Shown one piece after another: positions 1 to 8,173 of a DNA stretch of 64,000 bases. The notes beneath the pieces were generated by a model. The model was not told where the DNA came from and did no database searches. It saw only the letters and a program-made list of their open reading frames with translations. Position numbers and translations under genes: made by a program. Numbering within the stretch: the stretch's first letter is position 1; each line of letters starts with the position of its first letter. This DNA is from UBA5109 sp965661005 (GTDB lineage: Bacteria; Pseudomonadota; Gammaproteobacteria; Pseudomonadales; Pseudohongiellaceae), in assembly GCA_965661005.1 (NCBI GenBank), contig CBFICB010000001.1:248001-312000 (forward strand), in the 5' to 3' direction.

Positions 1-8
1 ATTAATTT

Positions 9-36
9 TAGCCTCCACTAAATACAGTAGAGGCTA
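9..36 (-). terminator. Candidate terminator after rpoZ
   Basis: An inverted repeat with 11-base arms (9-19 and 26-36, one mismatch) and a 6-base loop lies just downstream of the rpoZ stop on the minus strand. The sequence beyond it is T/A-rich but not a clean T-run, so it may be a weak terminator or only a transcript-end hairpin. Confidence 0.4.
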
Positions 37-47
37 GAGGGGCCCAT

Positions 48-446
48 CTACTGCTCTTCAATTTCTCCGTCGATATCAGCAGAGTTGCCTGTATCGTCGG
101 TTTCTTCAGGGATTAGTTCTGCATCCATGGCATCTTCTATAGAGATGTCATTTTTTGGTGCACTAACAGCACCCTCTTCCGAGGCTTCCGCGGCAGCTTC
201 ATCAGATTCCAGATTAGCAACGCTTTCCTCTGCTTCAGACTGCGGAGTATCAATTAAAATTGATGCGTCCACAAGCTGTTCTGCGATTTCTCGAAGGGCA
301 AGAACGGTCGGCTTGTCTTTATCTTCAGAGACCATTGGATCTTTGCCGCCGGTTTGAATTTGACGTGCACGCTTGCTGGCAACCATAACCAGTTCAAAGC
401 GGTTTTCAACATGTTCTAAACAATCTTCAACAGTAATTCGTGCCAT
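48..446 (-). CDS. rpoZ: DNA-directed RNA polymerase omega subunit with long acidic tail
   Basis: Omega chaperones the beta-prime subunit during RNA polymerase assembly. The N-terminal part (MARITVEDCLEHVENRFELV, then the KRARQI segment) is the standard omega fold. The protein is 132 residues, against about 91 in E. coli. The excess is a C-terminal tail from about residue 70, made largely of Glu, Asp, Ala and Ser, so probably disordered. The ATG is preceded by AGGA at a suitable distance. It follows gmk in the same direction but is separated from it by an intrinsic terminator, so it probably also has its own promoter. The spoT gene usually found downstream would lie outside the window. Confidence 0.95.
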   Translation of the reverse strand: MARITVEDCLEHVENRFELVMVASKRARQIQTGGKDPMVSEDKDKPTVLALREIAEQLVDASILIDTPQSEAEESVANLESDEAAAEASEEGAVSAPKNDISIEDAMDAELIPEETDDTGNSADIDGEIEEQ

Positions 447-489
447 TTTGTATCCTGTTTGGGCTTTAGAGCCAGAGCTATAGAAAAAT

Positions 490-507
490 CCCCTGATTTT
501 TCAGGGG
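490..507 (-). terminator. Intrinsic terminator between gmk and rpoZ
   Basis: A perfect 7-bp stem (CCCCTGA/TCAGGGG, 490-496 with 501-507) and a 4-base loop is followed on the minus strand by ATTTTTC. This is a classical rho-independent terminator, 27 bp past the gmk stop. Confidence 0.8.
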
Positions 508-533
508 CGGCAATTATAAAGTGTTTATAAGAA

Positions 534-1163
534 TTATGGTAGCAAGCTTTGCAACAATGCGTCCAAAGTGACCTTGTCGTTCTTGGAAGGCTGATATTGG
601 CCATGGATGATATCCATAAGCCCTGCTAGCGCAGCTTCGAAATTATCGTTGATGAGCAAGTAATCGGCTTGGGGATAATGAGAGATTTCATTGACGGCTT
701 CAGTCATCCGTTTTTCAATAACCCCAGGGTCATCCTGCCCTCGAGAGGTTAATCTTGCCCTCAAGGTCTCTAATGAAGGGGGTAAAATAAAAATACTGAT
801 TGCTTCGGGCATGATTTGTTTTACCTGGTCGGCTCCTTGCCAGTCTATCTCAAGAATCACATTGCAGCTCTCCTGCAAACGCTGCTTTACCCATGCCTTA
901 GATGTGCCGTAATTGTTGCCAAACACTTCTGCATGCTCCAGAAACTCATCTCTTTCAACCATCTGAGCAAAGACTTCAGCGCTGACAAAATGATAGTTGA
1001 TTCCATCCACTTCTCCGGGTCTCATTGGGCGTGTCGTATGGGACACTGAAACACAAAGGTTTTCAGTCTCGATGTTATTGGCAGCTTTTACGAGCGCATC
1101 AACCAGAGATGTTTTCCCGGCTCCTGAAGGAGCGGAGATTAAAAAAAGTGAACCTGCAGACAT
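534..1163 (-). CDS. gmk: Guanylate kinase
   Basis: Phosphorylates GMP (and dGMP) to the diphosphate using ATP, in the cytosol. The P-loop SAPSGAGKTSLV is at the N-terminus. The GMP-binding segment with SHTTRPMRPGE, then the GINYHFV motif, follow as in the family. The ATG at 1163 gives MSAGSLFLISAPSG, which lines up with E. coli Gmk and a length of 209 residues. An in-frame TTG six codons upstream sits at the end of yicC and is less likely. yicC ends 18 bp upstream, so the two genes are probably cotranscribed. An intrinsic terminator follows. Confidence 0.96.
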   Translation of the reverse strand: MSAGSLFLISAPSGAGKTSLVDALVKAANNIETENLCVSVSHTTRPMRPGEVDGINYHFVSAEVFAQMVERDEFLEHAEVFGNNYGTSKAWVKQRLQESCNVILEIDWQGADQVKQIMPEAISIFILPPSLETLRARLTSRGQDDPGVIEKRMTEAVNEISHYPQADYLLINDNFEAALAGLMDIIHGQYQPSKNDKVTLDALLQSLLP

Positions 1164-1181
1164 AGCTTGGATTTTTATCAA

Positions 1182-2045
1182 TTATTCAATATTTTGTATT
1201 TGTTCGCGCATTTGTTCTATTAAAACCTTGAGCTCAACAGCATTCAACGTGGTTTCAATAACAACAGCTTTCGAGCAAATGGTATTGGCTTCACGATTGA
1301 GTTCCTGCATCAAAAAATCCAACTTGCGGCCAACGGCCCCAGTTTGGCCAAGGATATTCCTTACTTCCTGAACATGCGCTTGCAAGCGATCTGTTTCTTC
1401 TGAAATATCAGCTTTTTGCGCAAGTAAAACCATTTCCTGCTCCAAGCGACCAGGGTCCAGCGTTTCTGTTAAATCACCGAGCGCGTCTTTAAGCCTGCCG
1501 TGCTGGTTTTTTAAGATATCGGGCATAGCCTGTTTTATTTCGTCAATTATGCTGGAGATGCTATCAAGTCGCTGCTCAATAAAACTTTTTAGGTGAGCTC
1601 CTTCTTTCTCTCTTTGCTCCTGTAAGCTAAGTAAACAGCTGTTGAATAAGGAGACTAACTCAGCCTCGATTTGTTTGGCATCTTGCTTGCTTTCTTGAGC
1701 GACCCCGGGCCAGCGAAGGACATCAAGAGTGCTTGGCTGCTGTAATTGAGGCATGAGTTTTGAGATTTCTGTATTGGCAGCATTGATTTGATTAAGAAGA
1801 TGGGAATCAACACTGATAGATCCAACAGCAAGGTTCGGTGTGAATTTTAGCTGTGCATCAATTTTACCTCTGCTCAGATTTTTTCTCAGTAAATCCCGGC
1901 AAAGAGTTTCAGCTGAGCGCAACGATTCTGGCAGCCTTAGACCTGTTTCGAGATAGCGGTGGTTAACAGAACGAATCTCCCAAACCAAAGTTCCCCAGTC
2001 ATGTTCTGATTGTTGCCTTGCAAAGGCCGTCATGCTTTGTGTCAT
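1182..2045 (-). CDS. yicC: YicC-family endoribonuclease
   Basis: YicC proteins are conserved RNA-binding endoribonucleases implicated in small-RNA turnover and stationary-phase survival. The start MTQSMTAFAR, the EIRSVNHRYLE segment and the C-terminal KLDFLMQELNREANTICSKA block are diagnostic. Starting at the ATG at 2045 gives 287 residues, the E. coli length. Another in-frame ATG at 2075 would add ten unconserved residues. The gene is divergent from rph, with which it shares a short promoter region, and is upstream of gmk. Confidence 0.93.
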   Translation of the reverse strand: MTQSMTAFARQQSEHDWGTLVWEIRSVNHRYLETGLRLPESLRSAETLCRDLLRKNLSRGKIDAQLKFTPNLAVGSISVDSHLLNQINAANTEISKLMPQLQQPSTLDVLRWPGVAQESKQDAKQIEAELVSLFNSCLLSLQEQREKEGAHLKSFIEQRLDSISSIIDEIKQAMPDILKNQHGRLKDALGDLTETLDPGRLEQEMVLLAQKADISEETDRLQAHVQEVRNILGQTGAVGRKLDFLMQELNREANTICSKAVVIETTLNAVELKVLIEQMREQIQNIE

Positions 2046-2179
2046 TTTACTGCTCAGTACCGAAAAAGAAGTCATGCACTATAGCGGATTTACCTGATTT
2101 TATAAAATTCATTTCAAGATGGACAGCGAGCCATTACAATGAATTTTAATAAATAATTTTGAAATCAATTGGGGTAAGC

Positions 2180-2908
2180 ATGTCTGAACAGAACCGTCCA
2201 AGTGGAAGAGCCGCTGATGAACTACGCAATATTAAAATCACTCGAAATTATACCAAGCATGCTGAAGGCTCAGTGCTAGTTGAATTTGGGGATACCAAAG
2301 TTTTGTGCACAGCAAGTGTGGAAACAAACGTTCCCAGATTTTTAAAAGGCAAAGGTCAAGGCTGGGTAACGGCAGAATATGGCATGTTGCCGCGCTCAAC
2401 AGGAACGCGCATGGACCGCGAAGCAACAAGGGGAAAACAAAGTGGACGCACGCAGGAAATTCAGCGTTTAATAGGCCGCTCTCTTCGGGCTGCAGTGGAC
2501 ATGACAATGCTGGGAGAAAACACGCTAAAAATAGATTGTGATGTAATACAGGCTGATGGTGGAACTCGAACTGCTTCAATTACTGGGGCTTGTGTTGCTT
2601 TAGTCGACGCTTTAAATGTCATGCTAGATAAAGGCCTAATTAAACAGATGCCATTAAAGCAAATGATAGCATCGGTATCTGTTGGCATTTGCCAAGGAGT
2701 GCCTGTGCTAGACCTGGATTATCTGGAAGACTCTTCAGCAGAAACTGACATGAATATTGTTATGACTAGCAACGGTGGTTTTATTGAAGTTCAGGGAACT
2801 GGTGAAGATGGAGAATTTAGCGCCGATGAATTAAGCAAGCTGATCTCTCTTGCACAAAATGGTATTGTCCAGCTTTTCTCAGCTCAACAGGAAGCATTGT
2901 CTCTTTGA
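2180..2908 (+). CDS. rph: Ribonuclease PH
   Basis: A phosphate-dependent 3'-5' exoribonuclease that trims tRNA 3' ends, acting as a hexameric ring. The start MSEQNRPSGRAADELR, the RSTGTR-x-REA block and the conserved CDVIQADGGTRTASITGA segment identify it. The ATG at 2180 is preceded by GGGGTAAG, a good ribosome-binding site; an upstream in-frame TTG (2159) is not needed. Length is 242 residues, close to the E. coli enzyme. A TACAAT at 2135-2140 could be its -10 element. pyrE begins one base after the stop, so the two form an operon, as in E. coli. Confidence 0.97.
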   Translation: MSEQNRPSGRAADELRNIKITRNYTKHAEGSVLVEFGDTKVLCTASVETNVPRFLKGKGQGWVTAEYGMLPRSTGTRMDREATRGKQSGRTQEIQRLIGRSLRAAVDMTMLGENTLKIDCDVIQADGGTRTASITGACVALVDALNVMLDKGLIKQMPLKQMIASVSVGICQGVPVLDLDYLEDSSAETDMNIVMTSNGGFIEVQGTGEDGEFSADELSKLISLAQNGIVQLFSAQQEALSL

Positions 2909-2909
2909 T

Positions 2910-3557
2910 ATGAAACATTTTCAGACCCAGTTTTTAGATTTTGCAACAAATGAAGATATATTGAGCTTTGGAGAATTTACTCTAAAGTCTGGTCGCAAGA
3001 GCCCCTATTTTTTTAATGCAGGCTTATTCAATTCCGGAGCCTCACTAGCTCAGGTTGGCAGGAGTTATGCCGCTGCGATAGCTGAGGCGAACCTTGATTT
3101 TGATGTTTTTTTTGGCCCCGCCTATAAGGGTATTCCTCTCGTCTCTTCAACGGCTATTGCCTTAAGCCAGGACTTTGGAATTAATAAGCCCTATTGCTAT
3201 AACCGAAAAGAAGTCAAAGATCATGGAGAAGGTGGCAATATTGTCGGCGCCGAGCTCGAGGGCAAAGTATTGATTATTGATGACGTCATCACAGCAGGAA
3301 CGGCGATAAGAGAAGTAATGGGTTTAATTGATGAAGCTGGCGCTGAAGCCGTGGGTGTTGTTGTGGCACTGGATCGGCAGGAAAAAGGTAAAGGGGAATT
3401 GTCGGCAATTCAGGAGATTGAAACTGACTATGATATGCCGGTAATAAGCATTATTAACTTGCAGCAAATTTTGGACTATCTTGGCGAGAAAGAAGACCTT
3501 GGGTTTAAGGATAGTTTAGAGGCCATGAAGGCCTATAAAGCCAGTTATGGAGTGTAG
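2910..3557 (+). CDS. pyrE: Orotate phosphoribosyltransferase
   Basis: Converts orotate and PRPP to orotidine monophosphate in de novo pyrimidine synthesis. The FGEFTLKSGRKSPYFFNAGL segment, the CYNRKEVKDHGEGG catalytic loop and the PRPP-binding VLIIDDVITAGTAIRE motif are all present. Starting at ATG 2910 gives MKHFQTQFLDFA and 215 residues, matching E. coli PyrE. It is in an operon with rph (1-bp gap). Its 3' end overlaps the 3' end of slmA on the other strand by 13 bp. No attenuator-like structure is possible in the 1-bp gap, so the E. coli type of rph-pyrE attenuation is not evident. Confidence 0.97.
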   Translation: MKHFQTQFLDFATNEDILSFGEFTLKSGRKSPYFFNAGLFNSGASLAQVGRSYAAAIAEANLDFDVFFGPAYKGIPLVSSTAIALSQDFGINKPYCYNRKEVKDHGEGGNIVGAELEGKVLIIDDVITAGTAIREVMGLIDEAGAEAVGVVVALDRQEKGKGELSAIQEIETDYDMPVISIINLQQILDYLGEKEDLGFKDSLEAMKAYKASYGV

Positions 3558-4141
3558 AATAAATTAGTTTTTAACAAAAGCCATTGCTCACCCCAGTCTT
3601 CTGTAGGCAAGCGCTTAAAATCGGTTCGGACGTATTGAGAAATTTTTCCCTCTGTGAAAGCCAGCAAAAGATTTGCGGTAGCTGTCACTGTTTGATGAGT
3701 CCTTAGCCCTTCTTTCATTTCCGCCTCTCGAAGCAGTTGCTTTATTTGTGTCTCTAACCGCTCAAAAATCTGACTAACCTGGCTTCGTAAGCGTTCCGAC
3801 TCTCCTGCTAAGGCATCACCGTTAAGGACTCGGGTTATACCTGGGTTTTTTTCTGCAAAGGTCAGCATTAAAAACATAATCTTTTCACACTGACTTAATA
3901 TAGAGCTTTCCTCACTGACGATACGATTTATTCGGGAAAATAAAGTGCTATCAATAAAATTGATCAGGCCTTCAAACATTCTGGCCTTGCTAGGGAAGTG
4001 TCGATAAAGAGCAGCCTCTGAAACACCTACTTTATGAGCAAGCGTGGCAGTAGTGATGCGCTTACCTGGATTATCCTGCAACATCTGAGCAAGCACTTGT
4101 AAAATATGGTCGCGGCGTGAAGTTTTATCATTACTTGCCAT
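3545..4141 (-). CDS. slmA: Nucleoid occlusion factor SlmA (TetR family)
   Basis: SlmA binds specific chromosomal sites and antagonises FtsZ polymerisation over the nucleoid. The protein is exactly 198 residues, as in E. coli. It has the TetR helix-turn-helix ITTATLAHKVGVSEAALYRH followed by FPSKARMFEGLI, nearly identical to known SlmA. It lies 14 bp after argB on the same strand, a conserved gammaproteobacterial arrangement, and ends convergently within pyrE. Confidence 0.95.
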   Translation of the reverse strand: MASNDKTSRRDHILQVLAQMLQDNPGKRITTATLAHKVGVSEAALYRHFPSKARMFEGLINFIDSTLFSRINRIVSEESSILSQCEKIMFLMLTFAEKNPGITRVLNGDALAGESERLRSQVSQIFERLETQIKQLLREAEMKEGLRTHQTVTATANLLLAFTEGKISQYVRTDFKRLPTEDWGEQWLLLKTNLFYTP

Positions 4142-4155
4142 GCCTGCACTCCGAG

Positions 4156-5067
4156 TTAAGTTGAAGGTTCGAGCCGGTTACTGATTTGAGTACCAACGCC
4201 TTTGTTTGTAAATATTTCCAGCAATACGGCATGAGGAACTCGCCCATCAATGATTTGGGCACTTTTGACGCCTGAATTGACTGCGTCGAGGGCGCAACGG
4301 ATTTTAGGCAGCATGCCGCCATGAATAGTGCGGTTGGCAATAAGCTCGTCGACTTCCTGAGTGCTCAGACCGGTCAAGACATTGCCATCCTTATCTTGAA
4401 CACCAGCGATATTGGTTAATATCACCAGTTTTTCTGCCTGAACCAGCTGAGCCAGCTTGCCAGCAACTAAATCGGCATTAATATTATAGGAAGAACCGTC
4501 TTCTCCTGTGCCTATAGGAGCAATCACAGGTATAAAATTACTGTGGGTAATCATTTCGATGATCTCAGGATTAATACTTTCCACTTCCCCTACATGACCA
4601 ATATCGATAATTTCTGGTTCCTGCATTTCAGGTGTTTGGCGTGACATTTTTAATTTTCGAGCACGGATAAAGTCGCCATCTTTGCCGGTCAGTCCAATGG
4701 CTTTGCCGCCATTTTTATTTAACAGAGAGACGATACTCTTATTTACCAAGCCGCCCAGCACCATTTCGACTACATCCATGGTAGCGCTGTCGGTGACACG
4801 CATGCCTTCAACAAAATCTGTTTTGATGTTCAACTTTTCCAGTAGAGAGCCAATTTGAGGACCGCCGCCATGTACAACAATAGGGTGCATACCCACCAAT
4901 TTCATCAGGACGATATCGCGGGCGAAGCTATTCTTCAGTGTTTCATCGGTCATGGCATTACCGCCGTATTTCACTACGATGGTTTTACCGGTAAAACGTT
5001 GAATATAGGGCAATGCTTCTGTAAGAACGCCGGCTATATTATTGGCAGCTTCGAGATCCAGAGTCAT
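4156..5067 (-). CDS. argB: Acetylglutamate kinase
   Basis: Phosphorylates N-acetylglutamate, the second step of arginine synthesis. The N-terminal KTIVVKYGGNAM motif, the VVHGGGPQI substrate loop and the C-terminal GGMLPKIRCALDAV block are typical of the amino-acid kinase family. The 303 residues and the N-terminal helix (LEAANNIAGVLTEALPYIQRF) match the hexameric, arginine-inhibited form, so feedback inhibition is likely (inferred from the family). It is upstream of slmA in the same direction. Confidence 0.97.
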   Translation of the reverse strand: MTLDLEAANNIAGVLTEALPYIQRFTGKTIVVKYGGNAMTDETLKNSFARDIVLMKLVGMHPIVVHGGGPQIGSLLEKLNIKTDFVEGMRVTDSATMDVVEMVLGGLVNKSIVSLLNKNGGKAIGLTGKDGDFIRARKLKMSRQTPEMQEPEIIDIGHVGEVESINPEIIEMITHSNFIPVIAPIGTGEDGSSYNINADLVAGKLAQLVQAEKLVILTNIAGVQDKDGNVLTGLSTQEVDELIANRTIHGGMLPKIRCALDAVNSGVKSAQIIDGRVPHAVLLEIFTNKGVGTQISNRLEPST

Positions 5068-5151
5068 AAATTTTTCCAGAAATTAATAAGCGAACACTCA
5101 CTTACTTATAGTTTGCTGAATTATAAGGAAAAATTTTTAGTTTGCACAGAA

Positions 5152-5170
5152 AAAGCTATGATTTAGCTTT
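5152..5170 (-). terminator. Weak terminator candidate after the acyl-CoA synthetase gene
   Basis: A 7-bp stem (AAAGCTA/TAGCTTT) with a 5-base loop lies between the acyl-CoA synthetase stop and argB. On the minus strand it ends in a T-rich stretch. The stem is AT-rich and therefore weak. Confidence 0.35.
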
Positions 5171-5229
5171 CACAAAAGCTGTTTAGGACCTTGCTAATAA
5201 AGATGAGCAGATTCTTGAAAGATAGGTAT

Positions 5230-6750
5230 TTAACTAAATAAGTTTTCGTATTCTTCGCGCAGCAGATTCTTCTGAACTTTTCCCATCGTGTTTCTGGGCA
5301 GTTCACTTTTAACTAAAATTTTCTTTGGAACCTTATAAGAAGCAAGCTGGTCTTTTAGCAAATTAATCATTTTTTGTTCATCAAAAGCTTTTTCCTGGCT
5401 TAAGAGCACAATGACAGCCACAACCGCCTCACCAAAGTCAGGATGCTTTACACCTACAACTGCGCTTTCAAGAACGCTGTCAAATTCATCCATTACCAAC
5501 TCAATCTCTTTAGGGTAGACATTAAACCCACCAGAAATAATTAAATCTTTATTCCTGCCAACTATACTGATACGTCCATCATCAGCCTCATTGACCAGGT
5601 CGCCTGTAATGAAATATCCCTCTATAAACTCTTGCTTGGTTTTTTCCGGATTGCGCCAGTAGCCATTAAAAATATTTGGGCCTTTGACTTGTAAGGTCCC
5701 GATTTCGCCGGGGCTTAAAACATTGCCATTATCACCACAAACCCGAAATGCCACATCCGGCAGAGCAAACCCAACAGTACCAGGAATCCTTTCACCAACC
5801 AGAGGGTTTGATGCGAGGATGCCGGTTTCGGACATACCATAACGTTCAAGGATTTGATGACCACTTCGCTCGTAAAATTCTTTGAAGGTCTCTTCCAATA
5901 AAGGAGCAGAACCAGAAACAAAAAGCCGCATGTTAAGGCATAAATCCGGGCTTAAAGCGTCTTCTTGCAGTAGGCGGGTGTAAAAAGTCGGAACGCCCAT
6001 CAATACCGTGGCCTTTGGTATTAACTGAATAAGCTGTTTGGCATCAAAACGTGATAAAAACAGCATGCTTGATCCGCCCAATAAGGCTGAATGAAGAGCG
6101 ACGAACAGGCCATGGATGTGAAATATTGGAAGGGCATGAATAAGAACGTCATCCTTCTGCCAGCCCCAGAGGGAATAAAGGTTTCGGGAATTATTGTCGA
6201 GATTACCATGACTTAACATTGCGCCCTTGGGCTTGCCGGTAGTACCAGAGGTATAAATAATGACCGCTATATCATCAGCATCTACAACCTCAATGTCATG
6301 TTCTTTAGAAAGCTCTTTTAAGCTTTCAAATAAACTGCCATGTCCGTTTTCATCCAGTTCCAGAACAGAAGGGATGTTGTGCTTGGAAAATAATTCGTCA
6401 AGCTTTTCTCCTTGGGAGGGGCTGCAAACAAAAAGGTCTGGTTCTGTATCCTGAATAAAATAATCCAGTTCGTCATTGGTGTAGCCATTATTAAGAGGAA
6501 CATAAATTACGCCGGAGCGTAAACAAGCGAGATACAGCGCTATTGCTAGAGGAGTCTTAGGGGTTTGCGCCAAGACTCTTGCGCCTGCATTGATATTGAG
6601 TGCCTTTAATAAATTAGCCGTTTGTGCAGTTAACTGCTCTAACTCCAGATAAGAAAGTTCAGGGAAATCAGGCCCGCTAATACAAGGCTTGGAATGACCA
6701 GCTTGTATACCTTGTTGCAGGCTTAAATAAAAATTGGCATTTGTTCGCAT
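5230..6750 (-). CDS. Malonyl-CoA synthetase-like AMP-binding ligase (MatB/ACSF3 type)
   Basis: An adenylate-forming acyl-CoA ligase of 506 residues. The AMP-binding P-loop YTSGTTGKPKG is at about 166-176, followed by ALPIFHIHGLFVA, VLMGVPTFYTRLL, RYGMSETG and the C-terminal hinge/lysine region (SELPRNTMGKVQKN). The HALPIFHIHGLF and MGVPTFYTRLLQ blocks and the overall length resemble MatB-type malonyl-CoA synthetases more than long-chain fatty acid ligases. The substrate is therefore probably malonate or methylmalonate, but this is inferred. It follows algC by 29 bp in the same direction. It is not part of the usual algC-argB synteny and looks like an insertion into it. Confidence 0.85.
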   Translation of the reverse strand: MRTNANFYLSLQQGIQAGHSKPCISGPDFPELSYLELEQLTAQTANLLKALNINAGARVLAQTPKTPLAIALYLACLRSGVIYVPLNNGYTNDELDYFIQDTEPDLFVCSPSQGEKLDELFSKHNIPSVLELDENGHGSLFESLKELSKEHDIEVVDADDIAVIIYTSGTTGKPKGAMLSHGNLDNNSRNLYSLWGWQKDDVLIHALPIFHIHGLFVALHSALLGGSSMLFLSRFDAKQLIQLIPKATVLMGVPTFYTRLLQEDALSPDLCLNMRLFVSGSAPLLEETFKEFYERSGHQILERYGMSETGILASNPLVGERIPGTVGFALPDVAFRVCGDNGNVLSPGEIGTLQVKGPNIFNGYWRNPEKTKQEFIEGYFITGDLVNEADDGRISIVGRNKDLIISGGFNVYPKEIELVMDEFDSVLESAVVGVKHPDFGEAVVAVIVLLSQEKAFDEQKMINLLKDQLASYKVPKKILVKSELPRNTMGKVQKNLLREEYENLFS

Positions 6751-6779
6751 GATTATTTGTGTTCACCCAAAGGTTATTA

Positions 6780-8162
6780 TCAAAAAGAAAGAGGTAGTTG
6801 AGGTAAAATTCTTGTAATTTCTCGCTTAAAAAGCGCTTTAATTGCTTGTAAATTTTGGAGGTTGTCAGCTTCAAAACGCAGCATTAAATTTGGCGTTGTA
6901 TTTGAAGCGCGAATTATACCCCAGCCAAAATCAAAAGAAACACGTAAGCCATCAAGCTCGTTAATTTCTGCTCCATCAATACAAAATTTTTGAGCTAATA
7001 TTTTTATTAAATTAAATTTTTTATCTTCGGGTACGGCTATAAATATCTCTGGAGTACTTCTGCTTTCCGGTAAAGTAGAAAGTATTTCATCAGCAGAAAT
7101 ATTATTTTTATCCATTAGTTCAAGAAATCGTACTGCGGCATAAATCCCATCATCAAAACCAAACCAACGATGTCTAAAAAATATATGTGCTGAATATTCT
7201 CCTCCGACAAGAGCGCCTGATTTGGACATTGCTTTCTTTACATATGAGTGCCCACTCTTACACATCAAAGGCTTTCCACCAAGGCCTTTAATAAGCGTGT
7301 GAAGATGTTGTGAGCTTTTTACATCATAAACAACTGTTGCTTTCTTATTTGTGGGCAAAATATCTTTCACAAAAGCCATAAGCAGCTTGTCAGCATCTAT
7401 AATTTTCCCACTTGCGCTTACTAGTACAACACGGTCGCCATCTCCATCAAAAGCGATGCCTAAATCAGCTTTATCAGTTTTTACCTGAGCAATAAGATCT
7501 TTCAGATTTTCAGCAATAGTTGGGTCAGGATGATGGTTTGGAAAAGATCCATCAATATCACAGAATAAAGTTGAGATAGAGCAGCCTAAGTTCATGAATA
7601 GCTCTGGAGCAACATTTGCCGTAATTGCATTGCCGCTATCAATCACGAGCTTCCAGGAATGTGCCAGGCTTATATCGTTTAGAATATGGTGCAAATAAGC
7701 ACCTTTAATATCAAAGTTTTTTAAAACGCCTTTGCCATTATGGAGGGTGTTAGATCTAATGCGTTCTTTAAAAATAGTAATTTGTGTATCACTAAGGCTT
7801 TGGTGTTTGAAAACAATTTTAACGCCATTATAATTTTTTGGATTATGGCTGCCGGTGATCATCACACCAGAATGAACATCTAAATAATGGGTTGCAAAAT
7901 ATAATAAAGGCGTAGGGATTTGGCCTAGGTCAATAACATCGCAACCGGTTGCAAGTATGCCTGACTTCATTTGTTCAGCAAATTCCGGGCTGGATAATCG
8001 AGCATCAGAACCAAGTAGCAGACAACTTTCACCTATATCCAAGGCTTCACTGCCAATAGCTTTTCCTAATAAATACATTACTTCAGCATTCAGCCCTTCG
8101 CCAACAATACCTCGTATATCATAAGCACGAAAAATATCATCTTGAATGGAGGCTAAGGTCAT
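6780..8162 (-). CDS. algC: Phosphomannomutase/phosphoglucomutase
   Basis: Interconverts hexose 1- and 6-phosphates, feeding exopolysaccharide and LPS core sugar nucleotides. The catalytic phosphoserine loop TGSHNPKNYNG (Ser about 105), the metal-binding DGDGDR (about 239-244) and the sugar-binding GEYSAHIFF motif are in family order. Length is 460 residues, like P. aeruginosa AlgC. The ATG at 8162 lies 11 bp after the coaBC stop, so the genes are in an operon. The dut gene that usually separates them is absent here. Confidence 0.93.
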   Translation of the reverse strand: MTLASIQDDIFRAYDIRGIVGEGLNAEVMYLLGKAIGSEALDIGESCLLLGSDARLSSPEFAEQMKSGILATGCDVIDLGQIPTPLLYFATHYLDVHSGVMITGSHNPKNYNGVKIVFKHQSLSDTQITIFKERIRSNTLHNGKGVLKNFDIKGAYLHHILNDISLAHSWKLVIDSGNAITANVAPELFMNLGCSISTLFCDIDGSFPNHHPDPTIAENLKDLIAQVKTDKADLGIAFDGDGDRVVLVSASGKIIDADKLLMAFVKDILPTNKKATVVYDVKSSQHLHTLIKGLGGKPLMCKSGHSYVKKAMSKSGALVGGEYSAHIFFRHRWFGFDDGIYAAVRFLELMDKNNISADEILSTLPESRSTPEIFIAVPEDKKFNLIKILAQKFCIDGAEINELDGLRVSFDFGWGIIRASNTTPNLMLRFEADNLQNLQAIKALFKREITRILPQLPLSF

Positions 8163-8173
8163 TGTGATAATTT

